Source of the DNA: Saccharopolyspora galaxeae
GTDB taxonomy: Bacteria > Actinomycetota > Actinomycetes > Mycobacteriales > Pseudonocardiaceae
Assembly (NCBI RefSeq): GCF_016526145.1
Contig: NZ_JADDUE010000006.1
Coordinates: 124,001-188,000, forward strand
Direction: 5' to 3'
DNA length: 64,000 nucleotides
In this document: positions 35,831-46,296 of the stretch, piece by piece
How positions within the stretch are numbered: the stretch's first letter is position 1
Layout of the letters: every line of letters begins with the position of its first letter
The notes under the pieces: model-generated
What the model was told of the DNA's origin: nothing
Seen by the model: the letters and a program-made list of their open reading frames with translations, nothing else
The model's database searches: none
Position numbers and translations under genes: made by a program

Positions 35831-35938
35831 CTATTCGGTTGTACCGGCAACGTTACGGGACGGCGCCGCACCATGGCCAGGGGCGCCCGCGCAGCGGGAA
35901 CGCCCGGCAGTGCCGGACGGTCATGCGACGATGCCCCT

Positions 35939-36922
35939 ATGAGTTCTCCGTCGGTGGTCCGCGACCCGCTGCACTTGATCCTCGGTGACGAAGAACTGCT
36001 GGTGGAGCGGGCTTTGCACGAGACGGTGGGCGCGGCGCGGGCGGCCGACCCGGAAACCGAGCTGCGCCGGATCAAGGTGAGTGAACTCACCCCCCCAGAA
36101 CTGGATGAACTGCTCAGCCCATCGCTTTTCGCGGAGAGCCGGGTAGTGGCCTTGGAGGCGGCGCAGGACGCGGGCAAGGAGATCGCCGAAGCGGTTCTTT
36201 CGCACGCTCGGCAACCCGCCGAAGGGGTCGTGCTCGTCGTCGTGCACAACGGGGGTGGGCGCGGCAAGAACGCCAAGGAACTGCCCGGCGCGCTGCGCAA
36301 GCTCGACGCCCGGGTGACCGAATGCCAGAAGATCACCAAACCCGCGCAGCGGGAAGCGTTCGTGAAGGACGAGGTGCGCCGCGCCGGCGGCCGCATCGAC
36401 GCCGCCGGAGTCAGCGCGCTGATCGAGACCGTCGGCTTCGACCTCCGCGAGCTGTCGTCCTCGGCTTCCCAGTTGGTGGCCGACACCGGCGGCAAGGTCG
36501 ACGAGAACGCCGTGCGCCGCTACCACCGCGGCCGCGCCGAGGTCACCGGGTTCGTCGTGGCGGAGAAGGCGGTCACCGGCGACCGCGCGGGCGCGTTGGA
36601 GGCGCTGCGCTGGGCGCTGCAACTCGGTGTGGCGCACGTGCTGATCGCGGACGCGCTGGCGGATTCGGTGCGCACCATCGGACGCGTCGCCGCTTACGGC
36701 CGCGGGGATCCGTTCCGGCTGGCCGGTGAACTCGGTATGCCCGCATGGAAGGTGAAGAAGGCGCAGGCGCAGTCGCGGGGCTGGAGCAGCACGACGGTGG
36801 CCGATGCGTTGCAAGTCGTCGCCGCGCTCAACGGCGAGGTCAAGGGGATGGCCGCGGACGCCGACTACGCGTTGGAGCGCGCAGTGCGCAGGCTCGTCGA
36901 CCTGCATTCCACCCGGACCTGA
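35939..36922 (+). CDS. holA: DNA polymerase III delta subunit
   Basis: The 327-residue protein starts MSSPSVVRDPLHLILGDEEL and has LFAESRVVALEAAQDAGKEI (shown to 20 residues), ITKPAQREAFVKDEVRRAGG and the C-terminal helix region with AGELGMPAWKVKKAQAQSRG. These fit the delta subunit that opens the sliding clamp in the clamp-loader complex. It follows comEC and precedes rpsT on the opposite strand, as in mycobacteria (Rv2413c, Rv2412). The ATG at 35939 was chosen by family length; the upstream region is the divergent thrC promoter and riboswitch. Confidence 0.93.
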   Translation: MSSPSVVRDPLHLILGDEELLVERALHETVGAARAADPETELRRIKVSELTPPELDELLSPSLFAESRVVALEAAQDAGKEIAEAVLSHARQPAEGVVLVVVHNGGGRGKNAKELPGALRKLDARVTECQKITKPAQREAFVKDEVRRAGGRIDAAGVSALIETVGFDLRELSSSASQLVADTGGKVDENAVRRYHRGRAEVTGFVVAEKAVTGDRAGALEALRWALQLGVAHVLIADALADSVRTIGRVAAYGRGDPFRLAGELGMPAWKVKKAQAQSRGWSSTTVADALQVVAALNGEVKGMAADADYALERAVRRLVDLHSTRT

Positions 36923-36927
36923 GACAC

Positions 36928-36968
36928 GAAAACGGGGCCCGCTCCCGTTGGGAACGGACCCCGTTCTC
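36928..36968 (-). terminator. Convergent terminator between holA and rpsT
   Basis: GAAAACGGGG (36928-36937) pairs with CCCCGTTCTC (36959-36968) with one mismatch, and CCGTT/AACGG pair inside. On the minus strand the stem ends in TTTTC, so it best suits rpsT, but it can also end the holA transcript. Confidence 0.8.
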
Positions 36969-36992
36969 GGATCGGCCTGCGAGCTGGGCCGC

Positions 36993-37253
36993 TCAGAGCA
37001 CGTTGGCGCGCTTGGCCATCGCGGACTTCTTGTTGGCCGCCTGGTTGGCGTGGATGACGCCCTTGCTGGCGGCCTTGTCCAGGGTGCGCGCGGCGACGCG
37101 CTGCAGCTCGACGGCCTTGTCCTTGTCGCCGGCGGCAGCGGCCTCGCGGAACTTGCGGATGGCGGTCTTGACCTCGGACTTGACCGACTTGTTCCGCAGC
37201 CGGTTCTGCTCGTTGGTCCTGATGCGCTTCATCGCGGACTTGATGTTGGCCAC
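36993..37253 (-). CDS. rpsT: 30S ribosomal protein S20
   Basis: The 86-residue bS20 begins with GTG and reads [20 protein letters not shown], followed by [15 protein letters not shown]-like helices and ending [12 protein letters not shown]. It is full length for this helical rRNA-binding protein. The start at 37253 is preferred over longer upstream frames because the family begins at this Ala-Asn-Ile-Lys. A purine-rich GAGGAAAGAGG lies upstream. It is convergent with holA across a shared hairpin terminator. Confidence 0.97.
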   Translation of the reverse strand: MANIKSAMKRIRTNEQNRLRNKSVKSEVKTAIRKFREAAAAGDKDKAVELQRVAARTLDKAASKGVIHANQAANKKSAMAKRANVL

Positions 37254-37900
<647 letters not shown>

Positions 37901-37916
37901 GACCGCTGATCAACGC

Positions 37917-37950
37917 ATCGAGCCCCGCACCGTCCGGTGCGGGGCTCGAT
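37917..37950 (+). terminator. Hairpin terminator after cspA
   Basis: ATCGAGCCCCGCAC (37917-37930) pairs perfectly with GTGCGGGGCTCGAT (37937-37950) over a 6-nt loop, a 14-bp stem starting 16 nt after the stop. There is no long T-run. Confidence 0.85.
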
Positions 37951-37988
37951 GTCGTTCAGGGCCCGGACCGCCGCTACGGGGTACAACG

Positions 37989-38375
37989 GTGCGCATGGAG
38001 ATCCTGAACAGCCGCATGATCCTGCGCCCGCTGGACCCGGAGCGTTCGCTGCGCTTCTACCGGGACGTGCTCGGGTTGGCGATCTCCCGGGAGTTCCCCG
38101 GTGGCACCGTCTTCTTCCTCGGCCAAGGTTTCCTGGAACTGTCCGGCCAGGGCGAGCGCGGTCCGAGCCCGGACCAAGTCCTGTGGTTGCAGGTGCGGGA
38201 CGTGCGCGCCGAGTACGAGCGGCTCACGCGCTTCGAGGTGCCGGTGGTGTCCGAACCCGCCCGGCAGCCCTGGGGCTTGGTGGAAGCGTGGATCACCGAC
38301 CCCGACGGGATGCGGATCGCGCTGATCGAAGTTCCCGAGGACCACCCGATCCGCGCCGACCAGCGGGACACCTGA
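37989..38375 (+). CDS. VOC superfamily protein (glyoxalase/bleomycin resistance-like)
   Basis: The 128-residue protein has paired beta-alpha-beta modules of the vicinal-oxygen-chelate fold: [20 protein letters not shown] and the closing [20 protein letters not shown]. One VOC protomer of this size normally dimerises to make a metal site. Its substrate is not evident. GTG at 37989 has GGGG 7 nt upstream; the ATG at 37995 is an alternative. It sits between cspA and lepA with no obvious functional link. Confidence 0.85.
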   Translation: MRMEILNSRMILRPLDPERSLRFYRDVLGLAISREFPGGTVFFLGQGFLELSGQGERGPSPDQVLWLQVRDVRAEYERLTRFEVPVVSEPARQPWGLVEAWITDPDGMRIALIEVPEDHPIRADQRDT

Positions 38376-38476
38376 ACCCCCGGGCATCCTCCGCGGAGTT
38401 GGGCATCGGCCACCGGTCGTGGCGTGGGACGATGTGCGGTGAAACCGCGCGCCCCCGAGATCCCGAGGAACACCGA

Positions 38477-40333
38477 GTGAGCAGCTTCGCCGATACCACC
38501 TTCACGGACCCGGAGCGCATCCGGAACTTCTGCATCATCGCGCACATCGACCACGGCAAGTCGACGCTGGCGGACCGGATGCTGCAGCTGACCGGGGTGC
38601 TCGGCGAGCGCGCGTACCGGGCGCAGTACCTCGACCGGATGGAGATCGAGCGCGAGCGGGGCATCACGATCAAGGCGCAGAACGTGCGGATGCCGTGGAA
38701 CGTCGACGGCCTCGACCACGTGCTGCACATGATCGACACACCTGGGCACGTCGACTTCACCTACGAGGTGAGCCGTTCGCTGGCGGCTTGCGAGGGCGCG
38801 ATCCTGCTGGTCGACGCCGCGCAGGGCATCGAGGCGCAGACGCTGGCGAACCTCTACCTGGCGATGGAGCACGACCTGCAGATCATCCCGGTGCTGAACA
38901 AGATCGACCTGCCCGCGGCCGAACCGGACAAGTACGCCGCCGAGCTCGCGCACATCATCGGCTGCGAAGCCGACGACGTACTGCGGGTTTCGGCCAAGAC
39001 CGGGGACGGCGTCGGCGCGGTGCTCGACGAGGTGGTGCGCCAGGTCCCCGGCCCGGTGGGCGTGCACGATTCGCCGCCGCGCGCGATGATCTTCGACTCG
39101 ATCTACGACACCTACCGCGGCGTGGTCACCTACATCCGGGTGGTCGACGGCAAGATCACCCCGCGGCAGCGGATCCGGATGATGTCCACCGGCGCCACGC
39201 ACGAGCTGCTGGAGGTCGGCGTCATCTCGCCCGAGCCGAAGCCGTCCGAAGGGCTGGGCGTCGGCGAGGTCGGCTACCTGATCACCGGGGTGAAGGACGT
39301 CCGGCAGTCCAAGGTCGGCGACACGATCACCACCGAGCGCAAGGGCGCGCCGGAGCCGCTCAGCGGCTACCGGGAGCCGCTGCCGATGGTGTACTCCGGC
39401 CTGTACCCGATCGACGGTTCGGACTACCCGCTGCTGCGGGACGCGCTGGACAAGCTCCAGCTCAACGACGCAGCGCTCACCTACGAGCCGGAAACCTCCG
39501 GTGCGCTCGGATTCGGTTTCCGCTGCGGTTTCCTCGGGCTGCTGCACCTGGAGATCACCCGGCTGCGGCTGGAGCGCGAGTTCGGCCTGAACCTGATCTC
39601 GACCGCGCCGAACGTCGTCTACGAGGTAGAGCTGGAGGACGGCACCCAGCAGGAGGTCACGAATCCCTCCGACTGGCCCGAGGCCAAGATCGGGCAGGTG
39701 CAGGAGCCGATCGCCAAGTGCACCGTGATCACACCGTCCGAGTTCGTGGGCACGGTGATGGACCTGTGCCAGAGCAGGCGCGGCCGGATGGACGGCATGG
39801 ACTACCTGTCCGAGAGCCGGGTCGAGCTGCGCTACACGCTGCCGTTGGCCGAGATCGTCTTCGATTTCTTCGACCACCTCAAGTCCCGCACCCGCGGCTA
39901 CGCCTCGATGGACTACGAGGAGGCGGGGATGCAGAGCTCGGACTTGGTCAAGGTGGACATCCTGCTGCAGGGCGAGGCCGTGGACGCGTTCAGCGCGATC
40001 GTGCACAAGGACTTCGCCTACTCCTACGGCACGAAGATGGCGACGAAGCTGCGCGAGCTCATCCCGCGCCAGCAGTTCGAGGTGCCGATCCAGGCTGCGG
40101 TCGGCTCGCGGATCATCGCCCGCGAGACGATCCGCGCGATCCGCAAGGACGTGCTGGCCAAGTGCTACGGCGGCGACATCAGCCGCAAGCGCAAGCTGCT
40201 GGAGAAGCAGAAGGAAGGCAAGAAGCGGATGAAGACCATCGGCCGGGTCGAGGTCCCGCAGGAGGCGTTCGTCGCCGCGCTGTCCACTGACGAGTCCGCG
40301 GGCAAGGACGACAAGACCAAGTCGAAGAAGTGA
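38477..40333 (+). CDS. lepA: Elongation factor 4 (LepA)
   Basis: LepA is a ribosome-bound GTPase that acts on stalled or initiating ribosomes. The 618-residue protein shows G1 AHIDHGKST (about 22-30), the [12 protein letters not shown] switch region, G3 DTPGHVD and G4 NKIDLP. It ends in the LepA-specific C-terminal domain containing [21 protein letters not shown], shown in part as [16 protein letters not shown]. The GTG at 38477 follows GAGGAA by about 7 nt and gives the family N-terminus. A short hairpin CCATAG/CTATGG (40336-40354) follows the stop. Confidence 0.98.
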   Translation: MSSFADTTFTDPERIRNFCIIAHIDHGKSTLADRMLQLTGVLGERAYRAQYLDRMEIERERGITIKAQNVRMPWNVDGLDHVLHMIDTPGHVDFTYEVSRSLAACEGAILLVDAAQGIEAQTLANLYLAMEHDLQIIPVLNKIDLPAAEPDKYAAELAHIIGCEADDVLRVSAKTGDGVGAVLDEVVRQVPGPVGVHDSPPRAMIFDSIYDTYRGVVTYIRVVDGKITPRQRIRMMSTGATHELLEVGVISPEPKPSEGLGVGEVGYLITGVKDVRQSKVGDTITTERKGAPEPLSGYREPLPMVYSGLYPIDGSDYPLLRDALDKLQLNDAALTYEPETSGALGFGFRCGFLGLLHLEITRLRLEREFGLNLISTAPNVVYEVELEDGTQQEVTNPSDWPEAKIGQVQEPIAKCTVITPSEFVGTVMDLCQSRRGRMDGMDYLSESRVELRYTLPLAEIVFDFFDHLKSRTRGYASMDYEEAGMQSSDLVKVDILLQGEAVDAFSAIVHKDFAYSYGTKMATKLRELIPRQQFEVPIQAAVGSRIIARETIRAIRKDVLAKCYGGDISRKRKLLEKQKEGKKRMKTIGRVEVPQEAFVAALSTDESAGKDDKTKSKK

Positions 40334-40581
40334 CTCCATAGCCGTCGCCTATGGCGCGCATGGCGAAGTGGTCTGGCCGTCCGGGTGCCGCCGCCTCGCC
40401 AGCGCGGACGCCGCCGGGTTGTGCGCCGGACCTCCCGTCCGGCCGCGCCCGGAGCGTGGAAGCGCTTGCCCGGCGCGCTGCGGCGACTAGCATTCGCCGC
40501 GGCGTCGAGCGCGAAAATCCTTGCCTCGCTTGGGTTTTCGTCTTCGTCGGGGCATGTCGAGAAACAGACCGGAGGTAGAGC

Positions 40582-42942
40582 ATGAGCGCATCCGAACCGT
40601 CGCGGGAACACCTGCCGATAGCGGATGCGCCGAGACCTTCCGCCACTTCGCTCGATGCCCGCGACCAGGAGCCGGCGTTCAACCCGGTGCAGCCGCTGAA
40701 CGCTCCGGCGGGGGCACCGAATGTGGTGCTGGTGCTGCTCGACGACATGGGCTTCGGCGCGTCCAGTTCGTTCGGCGGTCCTTGCCGGATGCCCGCCGCG
40801 GAACGGTTGGCCGATGGCGGGCTGCGGTATTCGCAGTTCCACGTCACCGCGATCTGCTCGCCGACCCGGCAGGCCCTGCTCACCGGGCGCAACCACCACT
40901 CCGTGGGGATGGGTGTGACCACGGAGATGGCCAGTGCGGCGCCGGGCTACACCGGCATCCGGCCGCGCAGCGCGGCCACGATCGGCCAAGTCCTCAACGG
41001 AAACGGCTACAACACCGCCGCGTTCGGCAAGTGGCACCAGACGCCCGCACGCGACGTCAGCGCCGCCGGGCCGTTCGACCGGTGGCCCACCGGTGAGGGA
41101 TTCGAGAAGTTCTACGGCTTCCTGTGCGCTGAGATGAACCACTGGTACCCGGTGCTGTTCGACGGGACGAACCCCGTGGAACCGAAGCAGCGGCCGGAGG
41201 ACGGCTACCACCTGTCCGAGGACCTGGTGGACCAGGCGATCGACTGGGTGCGCACGCAGAACACGCTCAAGCCGGACAGTCCGTTCTTCGCGTACCTGCC
41301 GTTCGGCGCGACGCACGCGCCTTACCACGTGCCCCAGGAGTACCGGGACAAGTACCGGGGCGCGTTCGACCACGGCTGGGACCGGCAGCGGGAAATCACG
41401 TTGCAGCGCCAGAAAGAACTCGGCGTCGTCCCACCGGACACGGAACTCGCGCCGTGGGCCGAAGGTGTGCCGCACTGGGACGAACTGTCCGAAGAGGAAC
41501 GCGCTGCCGCGGCTTCGCTGATGGAGCTGTACGCGGGCTTCGCCGAGCACACCGACGATCAGGTCGGCCGCCTCGTCGACGCGCTGGACGAGATCGGCGA
41601 GCTGGACAACACGATGTTCGTCTACATCCTCGGCGACAACGGCGCTTCCGCGGAAGGCGGGCTCGGCGGCACGTTGAACGAGCACCGGTTCGCCACCGGC
41701 ATCCCGGACAGCGCCGAGTTCATCAACGCGAACCGCGACGCGCTGGGTGACGCGACGACGCACGCGCACTACCCGGTGGGCTGGGCGCTGGCGATGAACA
41801 CGCCCTACCAGTGGACCAAGCAGGTCGCCTCGCACCTCGGTGGCACCCGGGACGGCATGATCGTGCACTGGCCGCGCGGCATCCAGGAGCGCGGCGGAAT
41901 CCGCAACCAGTGGCACCACGTCATCGACATCATGCCGACGGTGCTGGAAGCGGCGGGCATCCCGCATCCGGCTTCAGTGCAGGGCGTGCCGCAGCAGCCG
42001 ATCGAAGGCACCAGCATGTGCTACAGCTTCAACGATGCCGAGGCGCCGGATCAGCACCGCGTGCAGTACTTCGAGATGGTCGGCAACCGCGGCATCTACC
42101 GCGACGGCTGGATGGCGGTGACCAGGCACGGAACCCCGTGGGAGATGGTGCAGGACGGCACTCGCCGGTCCTTCGACGACGACCGCTGGGAGCTCTACGA
42201 CACCAATGTGGACTGGAGCCAGGCGCACGACATCTCCGCCGAACATCCCGAGAAGCTGCGCGAGCTGCAGCAGCTGTTCCTCGTGGAAGCGGCCAAGCAC
42301 AACGTCTTCCCGCTCGACGACCGGATGACCGAACGGGAGAACCCGAAGGAGGCCGGTCGGCTCGACCTTCTCGGCGACCGGCGCACGATCACCTTCCACG
42401 CCGGGGCGAAGCGGCTCACCGAGGAGACCGCGCCGAACGTCAAGAACCGCTCGCACGTCATCACCGCCGACCTGGAGATTCCCGAAGCGGGAGCGGACGG
42501 CGTCGTGGTGGCGCAGGGCGGCCGGTTCGGCGGCTGGTCCCTGTACCTGCACGGAGGGCGGCCGCACTACGCCTACAACTACTTCGGCACCGATCTCTAC
42601 AAGCTCGCCGGCGAGCCGCTGGCGCCGGGCGAGCACGTCGTGCGGCTCGAGTTCACCTACGACGGCGGCGGAGTCGGCAACGGCGGCAAGGCGGTGCTCA
42701 GCGTCGACGACGTGAACGTCGCCGAAGGACGGGTGGGAGCGACGATCCCGTACTACTTCGCCTTCGACGAGACCTTCGACGTCGGGGTGGACCGGGCTTC
42801 CCCGGTGGTCGACGACTACCCGCCGGTGGACAACGCCTTCACCGGTCGGCTGCGGTCGGTCCGCTTCGACCTGGCCGACGACCAGATCAGCGATGTCGCC
42901 GACGAGCAAGCCCGGGAACGGTTCCGGGCGGCGCACGACTGA
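40582..42942 (+). CDS. Cytoplasmic arylsulfatase, formylglycine type
   Basis: The 786-residue enzyme has NVVLVLLDDMGFGASSSFGG at the metal site and the sulfatase signature CSPTRQALLTGR, whose cysteine (C92) is converted to formylglycine. The sequence also has GKWHQTP and ILGDNGASAEG. A C-terminal beta-rich domain (about 585-780) extends beyond the core, as in the long bacterial arylsulfatases such as mycobacterial AtsD and Pseudomonas AtsA. No signal peptide is seen, so it acts in the cytoplasm. GGAGG lies upstream of the ATG. No formylglycine-generating enzyme is encoded in this window. A LysR gene follows in the same direction. Confidence 0.93.
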   Translation: MSASEPSREHLPIADAPRPSATSLDARDQEPAFNPVQPLNAPAGAPNVVLVLLDDMGFGASSSFGGPCRMPAAERLADGGLRYSQFHVTAICSPTRQALLTGRNHHSVGMGVTTEMASAAPGYTGIRPRSAATIGQVLNGNGYNTAAFGKWHQTPARDVSAAGPFDRWPTGEGFEKFYGFLCAEMNHWYPVLFDGTNPVEPKQRPEDGYHLSEDLVDQAIDWVRTQNTLKPDSPFFAYLPFGATHAPYHVPQEYRDKYRGAFDHGWDRQREITLQRQKELGVVPPDTELAPWAEGVPHWDELSEEERAAAASLMELYAGFAEHTDDQVGRLVDALDEIGELDNTMFVYILGDNGASAEGGLGGTLNEHRFATGIPDSAEFINANRDALGDATTHAHYPVGWALAMNTPYQWTKQVASHLGGTRDGMIVHWPRGIQERGGIRNQWHHVIDIMPTVLEAAGIPHPASVQGVPQQPIEGTSMCYSFNDAEAPDQHRVQYFEMVGNRGIYRDGWMAVTRHGTPWEMVQDGTRRSFDDDRWELYDTNVDWSQAHDISAEHPEKLRELQQLFLVEAAKHNVFPLDDRMTERENPKEAGRLDLLGDRRTITFHAGAKRLTEETAPNVKNRSHVITADLEIPEAGADGVVVAQGGRFGGWSLYLHGGRPHYAYNYFGTDLYKLAGEPLAPGEHVVRLEFTYDGGGVGNGGKAVLSVDDVNVAEGRVGATIPYYFAFDETFDVGVDRASPVVDDYPPVDNAFTGRLRSVRFDLADDQISDVADEQARERFRAAHD

Positions 42943-43002
42943 CCCGGGGCGAGCACCGGTCGTCGTTACGGTGACTCGTGTCGCCGGTGCTGGGAGGTCG
43001 GT

Positions 43003-43890
43003 GTGGAACGCCGCGAGGTGGAGTACTTCCTGGCCGTGGCCGAGAACGGCAGCTTCACGGCCGCGGCCAGAGCGTTGCGGATCGCCCAGCCGTCGCTGTC
43101 GGCCGCGATCGGGCAGTTGGAGAACCGGTTGGGCGGCAAGCTGTTCCACCGCCTCCCGCACGGCGTTCGGCTGACCCAAGCCGGTGAGGCGCTGCTGGAA
43201 CCGGCACGTCAGGTGGTGCGCGATCTGAGCACCGCGCGCGATTCGGTGCGCCAGGTGCTCGGCCTCACCGCCGGGCGCCTGGACATCGTCGCGCAGACGA
43301 CGCTGGCGGTGGATCCGCTGGCCGGTTTGCTCGGCGAGTTCCTGCACCACCACCCGAAGGTCGATGTCCGGGTGCTCGACCCTGAGTTGGGTGCGGCCGT
43401 GACCAGCAGCGTCCGCGCGGGCGAGTGCGAACTGGGGATGGTCGACACGACTTCGGACCCGGATGATCTGGAAGGCTTGCGGCTGCCGGGCCGGGAGGTC
43501 TACGCGGTGCTGCCGCCCGGTGGGCACGATCGCAAGCGGATCGGGCTTTCGGAGCTTGCGGCGTTGGATTTCGTCGCGACTCCGCCGGGCACTGCGACCC
43601 GCGCGGTCATCGAAGACGTCGTCGCCGCTCGTGATGCGCGTCCGCGGGTGGCGGTGGAGACCGCGCACCAGGCGATGATCGTGCCGCTGGTACTGGCCGG
43701 AGCGGGCGCCACGCTGTTGCCCGAATCGATGGCCGCGGGGGCGGCCCGCGAGGGCGCGACCGTGCTGCCGCTGCGCCCGAAGGTCGTCCGCGGCGGCCGG
43801 TTGTTCTGGCGGCCCGGCCCGCTGGCGCCGGCTGCTGCCCGCTTCGTCGAACTCGCCTCCGGACTCGCTCGAAGAAGTCGCACTGAGTAG
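43003..43890 (+). CDS. LysR family transcriptional regulator
   Basis: The 295-residue protein has the N-terminal winged helix-turn-helix of LysR proteins (about 1-60; ENGSFTAAARALRIAQPSLS) and a periplasmic-binding-like effector domain from about 85 to 285. GGGAGGT precedes the GTG. It lies 60 bp downstream of the sulfatase in the same direction, so the two may share a transcript and the regulator may respond to sulfate esters or sulfate supply. That link rests only on position. Confidence 0.92.
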   Translation: MERREVEYFLAVAENGSFTAAARALRIAQPSLSAAIGQLENRLGGKLFHRLPHGVRLTQAGEALLEPARQVVRDLSTARDSVRQVLGLTAGRLDIVAQTTLAVDPLAGLLGEFLHHHPKVDVRVLDPELGAAVTSSVRAGECELGMVDTTSDPDDLEGLRLPGREVYAVLPPGGHDRKRIGLSELAALDFVATPPGTATRAVIEDVVAARDARPRVAVETAHQAMIVPLVLAGAGATLLPESMAAGAAREGATVLPLRPKVVRGGRLFWRPGPLAPAAARFVELASGLARRSRTE

Positions 43891-43954
43891 TCGAGTGATT
43901 ACGAACTGTCGATGCCGTGTGCTTCACTGTCGTCGATCAAGAAAGGAGGGCAAG

Positions 43955-44545
43955 ATGGCTCTTATGGCTGACATGACCGGTCCGCACGTGTTCGAGCAGG
44001 TCGAAGAGCGCCCCCTCACCGTGGACGACTTGGAGACGATGCCCGATGACGGTCGCCGGTACGAATTGCTCGACGGGAGCTTGCTCGTGACCCCGGCGCC
44101 GGGGTACCGGCACCAAAGGGTCGTTCTGCTGCTCGGGATGCTGCTCGAAGAAAAGTGCCCGGAGGGATTCTCAGTTCTCCCGGCACCGTTCGCGCTGCGG
44201 ACGTCCAGTACCAGTGAGCTGCAACCGGACGTGCTGGTCGCCCCTGACGAGGACTTCACCGAGACGCACCTGCCGGTGCCGCCGACGCTGGTGGTCGAGG
44301 TCCTTTCCCGCAGCACCGCGCTGCACGACCGGAACTCGAAGAAGGCGCTGTACGAGGAACTGGGCGTCGAGTGCTACTGGGTCATCGACCCGGCCATCCC
44401 CAGCGTGGAAGTGCACGAGCTGGACGATGAAGGCCACTATCAGCAGATCGCCGAGGTCAAGGGCTCGGACGCATTCGAAGCGGAGCGGCCGTTCCCCGTC
44501 CGCGTGGTGCCCGCCGAGCTGAGCAAGCGGCGGGGCGATGAATGA
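43955..44545 (+). CDS. Uma2-type putative restriction endonuclease (DUF820), copy 1
   Basis: The 196-residue protein has the Uma2 fold signatures: LETMPDDGRRYELLDGSLLV, a middle LQPDVLVAPD with the catalytic-type Asp, and LVVEVLSRSTALHDRNSKKA followed by YEELGVECYWVIDP. The PD-(D/E)xK-type residues look intact. These proteins are common in high-GC actinomycetes and cyanobacteria, and their target and role are unproven. AAAGGAGGG lies 5 nt before the ATG at 43955. A related copy lies at 47988, beyond ramB/aceA. Confidence 0.87.
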   Translation: MALMADMTGPHVFEQVEERPLTVDDLETMPDDGRRYELLDGSLLVTPAPGYRHQRVVLLLGMLLEEKCPEGFSVLPAPFALRTSSTSELQPDVLVAPDEDFTETHLPVPPTLVVEVLSRSTALHDRNSKKALYEELGVECYWVIDPAIPSVEVHELDDEGHYQQIAEVKGSDAFEAERPFPVRVVPAELSKRRGDE

Positions 44546-44548
44546 CCA

Positions 44549-44586
44549 CCGGCCCCGGCTCGTCACCGCCGGCGAGCCGGGACCGG
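44549..44586 (+). terminator. GC-rich hairpin after the first Uma2 gene
   Basis: CCGGCTCG (44555-44562) pairs with CGAGCCGG (44573-44580), extended outward by CCGG/CCGG with a mismatch. No T-tract. The rest of the gap up to 44790 holds nothing I can recognise, although a run of sense-like codons on the minus strand (44590-44735) is noted among the rejected items. Confidence 0.55.
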
Positions 44587-44790
44587 CTGATCTGTCCGAC
44601 CGCTGTTCTGCATGGTGCTTCTGATCGCCTGCCCATCGGCTCGGCGAACTCAGCGTCCAACCGTTCTCGCGCTCCAACCCGGTAAGGCAGCGCTACCCGT
44701 GCCATGCAGTAGCGCCAACCGGTCTCGATCCGCAACTCGTGGTCGTGATCCCGCCGCGGCTACTGCTGACCGCTGACCGCCGTAGCAGTG

Positions 44791-46251
44791 CTAGTGCGAT
44801 TCCAGGAACGCGTACACGTCGGCTTCGTCCACGCCGGGGAAGGTGTCCGACGGCAGCGCGGAGAGCACGTGCGAGTGCGCCCGCGCGGACGGCCACACCA
44901 TGCCCTGCCACCGGTTGGCGAGTTCGGTCGGTGGCCGCTGGCAGCATTCGCCGTTCGGGCAGCCGGACTTCGAGTGGTTCGTCGTCTCCCGCCCCCGGAA
45001 CCAGCGCGACTCGGTGTACGGCACGCCCAGCGTGATCGCGAAATCCCGCCCGCGGTTCGGGTCGACGTGCGCGACGCACCAGTGCGTGGCACCTGGTTTG
45101 TCCGTGTACTGGTAGTAGGTCGAATAGCGGTCCGGCGAGGCGAAAACCATCCGGCCAGCCCAGTGCCGGCACATCCGCTGCCCTTCGATGGCGCCCGCCG
45201 GGTCGGTGGGGAAAACCAGCCCGTCGTTCTCGTACGCCTTGTAGATGATGCCCGTCTCGTCGTTGCGCACGAAGTGGCACACCAGGTCCAGGTACTGCGT
45301 GGCGAGGTTGGTGAACCGGTGCGCGGCCATCTCGTAGGACACCGAGAACACGTCCCGCAGGTCCTCCACCGCCAGGTCGCGGTCCGCCTTGGCCTGCTGG
45401 AGGAAGCTGACCGCGGCCCGTTCCGGCACCAGCACCGCGGCCGCGAAGTAGTTCGCTTCCACCCGCTGGCGCAGGAAGTCGGCGAAGTCCCGCGGCTGCT
45501 CGTGCCCGAGGGTGAGGTGGCCGAGCGTCTGCAGCAGGATCGTGCGCGGACTGTGCATCCCCAGTGATTCCCGCCGCAGGAAGATCCGGTTGTGCCGCAG
45601 GTCCGTGATGGAGCGGACCGAGCGAGGCAGGTCGGCGACGAACCGCAGGCCGTAGCCCATATGCGTGGCGATGGACTGGATGACCCCTTCGGACAGCGCG
45701 CCGCCGTGGTAGCCGACCCGGTCCAGGACTCCGGACGCGGCCTTCTCGATCTCCGGGAAGTAGTTGCCGTGCTCGCGCATCATCTGCCGCAGCGAGGCGT
45801 TCGCCTTGCGGGCCTCCTCGGGAGTGGCGACCTGCTTGGTCTCCCGCCGCTTCAGCTCGTCGTAGAGCGCCAGCACGTGTTCGAGGGCCTCGGTGGGCAC
45901 CCGCTTGCCCACCTTCAGCGGCGGCACGTCCAGCCGCTGGTAGGTCGGGTCGAGCTGCGCCTGCTCGACGGCGATCTCCAGCTCCGCCCGCCGGTTCGGC
46001 GCTTTTTTCGACAGCAGCTCGTCCACCGAGCTGCCCAGCGCGTCGGCCAGCGAGCGCAGCAGCGACAGCTTCGGCTCGCGGTGTCCGTTCTCCAGCAGGG
46101 AGAGCTGCGAGGGCGCGCGCCCCACGCGTTCGCCCAGCTCAACGAGGGTGAGACCGGCAGCGCGGCGCAGGTGCCGCAGCCGCTGACCGAAGACCAGGAG
46201 GTCTTGGTCGGTAGAAAAATTACGGTCTTCTTCGGCGGCGAAGTCGGGCAT
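44791..46251 (-). CDS. ramB: RamB-like regulator of acetate and glyoxylate metabolism
   Basis: The 486-residue protein has an N-terminal XRE helix-turn-helix (about 20-80; LRHLRRAAGLTLVELGERVG then RAPSQLSLLENG). A central IrrE-like region contains HLTLGHEQPRDFADFLRQRV, and a long C-terminal domain ends with KSGCPNGECCQRPPTELANR. This matches RamB/Rv0465c-type regulators of short-chain fatty-acid use. It is encoded divergently from isocitrate lyase, as ramB is in mycobacteria. TAGCAT lies 6 nt before the ATG, so its mRNA is probably leaderless. Confidence 0.92.
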   Translation of the reverse strand: MPDFAAEEDRNFSTDQDLLVFGQRLRHLRRAAGLTLVELGERVGRAPSQLSLLENGHREPKLSLLRSLADALGSSVDELLSKKAPNRRAELEIAVEQAQLDPTYQRLDVPPLKVGKRVPTEALEHVLALYDELKRRETKQVATPEEARKANASLRQMMREHGNYFPEIEKAASGVLDRVGYHGGALSEGVIQSIATHMGYGLRFVADLPRSVRSITDLRHNRIFLRRESLGMHSPRTILLQTLGHLTLGHEQPRDFADFLRQRVEANYFAAAVLVPERAAVSFLQQAKADRDLAVEDLRDVFSVSYEMAAHRFTNLATQYLDLVCHFVRNDETGIIYKAYENDGLVFPTDPAGAIEGQRMCRHWAGRMVFASPDRYSTYYQYTDKPGATHWCVAHVDPNRGRDFAITLGVPYTESRWFRGRETTNHSKSGCPNGECCQRPPTELANRWQGMVWPSARAHSHVLSALPSDTFPGVDEADVYAFLESH

Positions 46252-46257
46252 GGCTTG

Positions 46258-46263
46258 ATGCTA
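46258..46263 (-). promoter_or_regulatory. -10 element TAGCAT for a predicted leaderless ramB mRNA
   Basis: On the minus strand TAGCAT ends 6 nt before the ramB ATG at 46251. The AT-rich palindrome at 46266-46296 lies directly upstream, where it would overlap the -35 region. Confidence 0.55.
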
Positions 46264-46265
46264 GC

Positions 46266-46296
46266 AGAAAAACCGCCGAAATTTCTACGATTTTCT
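46266..46296. promoter_or_regulatory. AT-rich symmetric element between ramB and aceA, candidate RamB operator
   Basis: AGAAAA (46266-46271), AAATTT (46279-46284) and TTTTCT (46291-46296) form a nearly symmetrical element centred on a palindrome, in an otherwise GC-rich region. It sits just upstream of the ramB -10 box and 74 bp before the aceA ATG. It is not an exact match to the published RamB site of Corynebacterium, so binding is inferred from position and symmetry. Confidence 0.5.

Noticed and set aside
31784-36922. A 1712-codon open frame on the plus strand crossing comEA, comEC, the thrC region and holA
   Set aside because: Only its last 327 codons are a real gene (holA from 35939). 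The rest is the high-GC shadow of comEC in one frame and of thrC on the opposite strand; it has no recognisable domain and no promoter.
44457-44735. Minus-strand frame in the gap before ramB that includes RIETGWRYCMARVALPYRVG
   Set aside because: It overlaps the end of the Uma2 gene on the opposite strand, has no ribosome-binding site and matches no family I know; it may be a decayed fragment, but I cannot support a gene.
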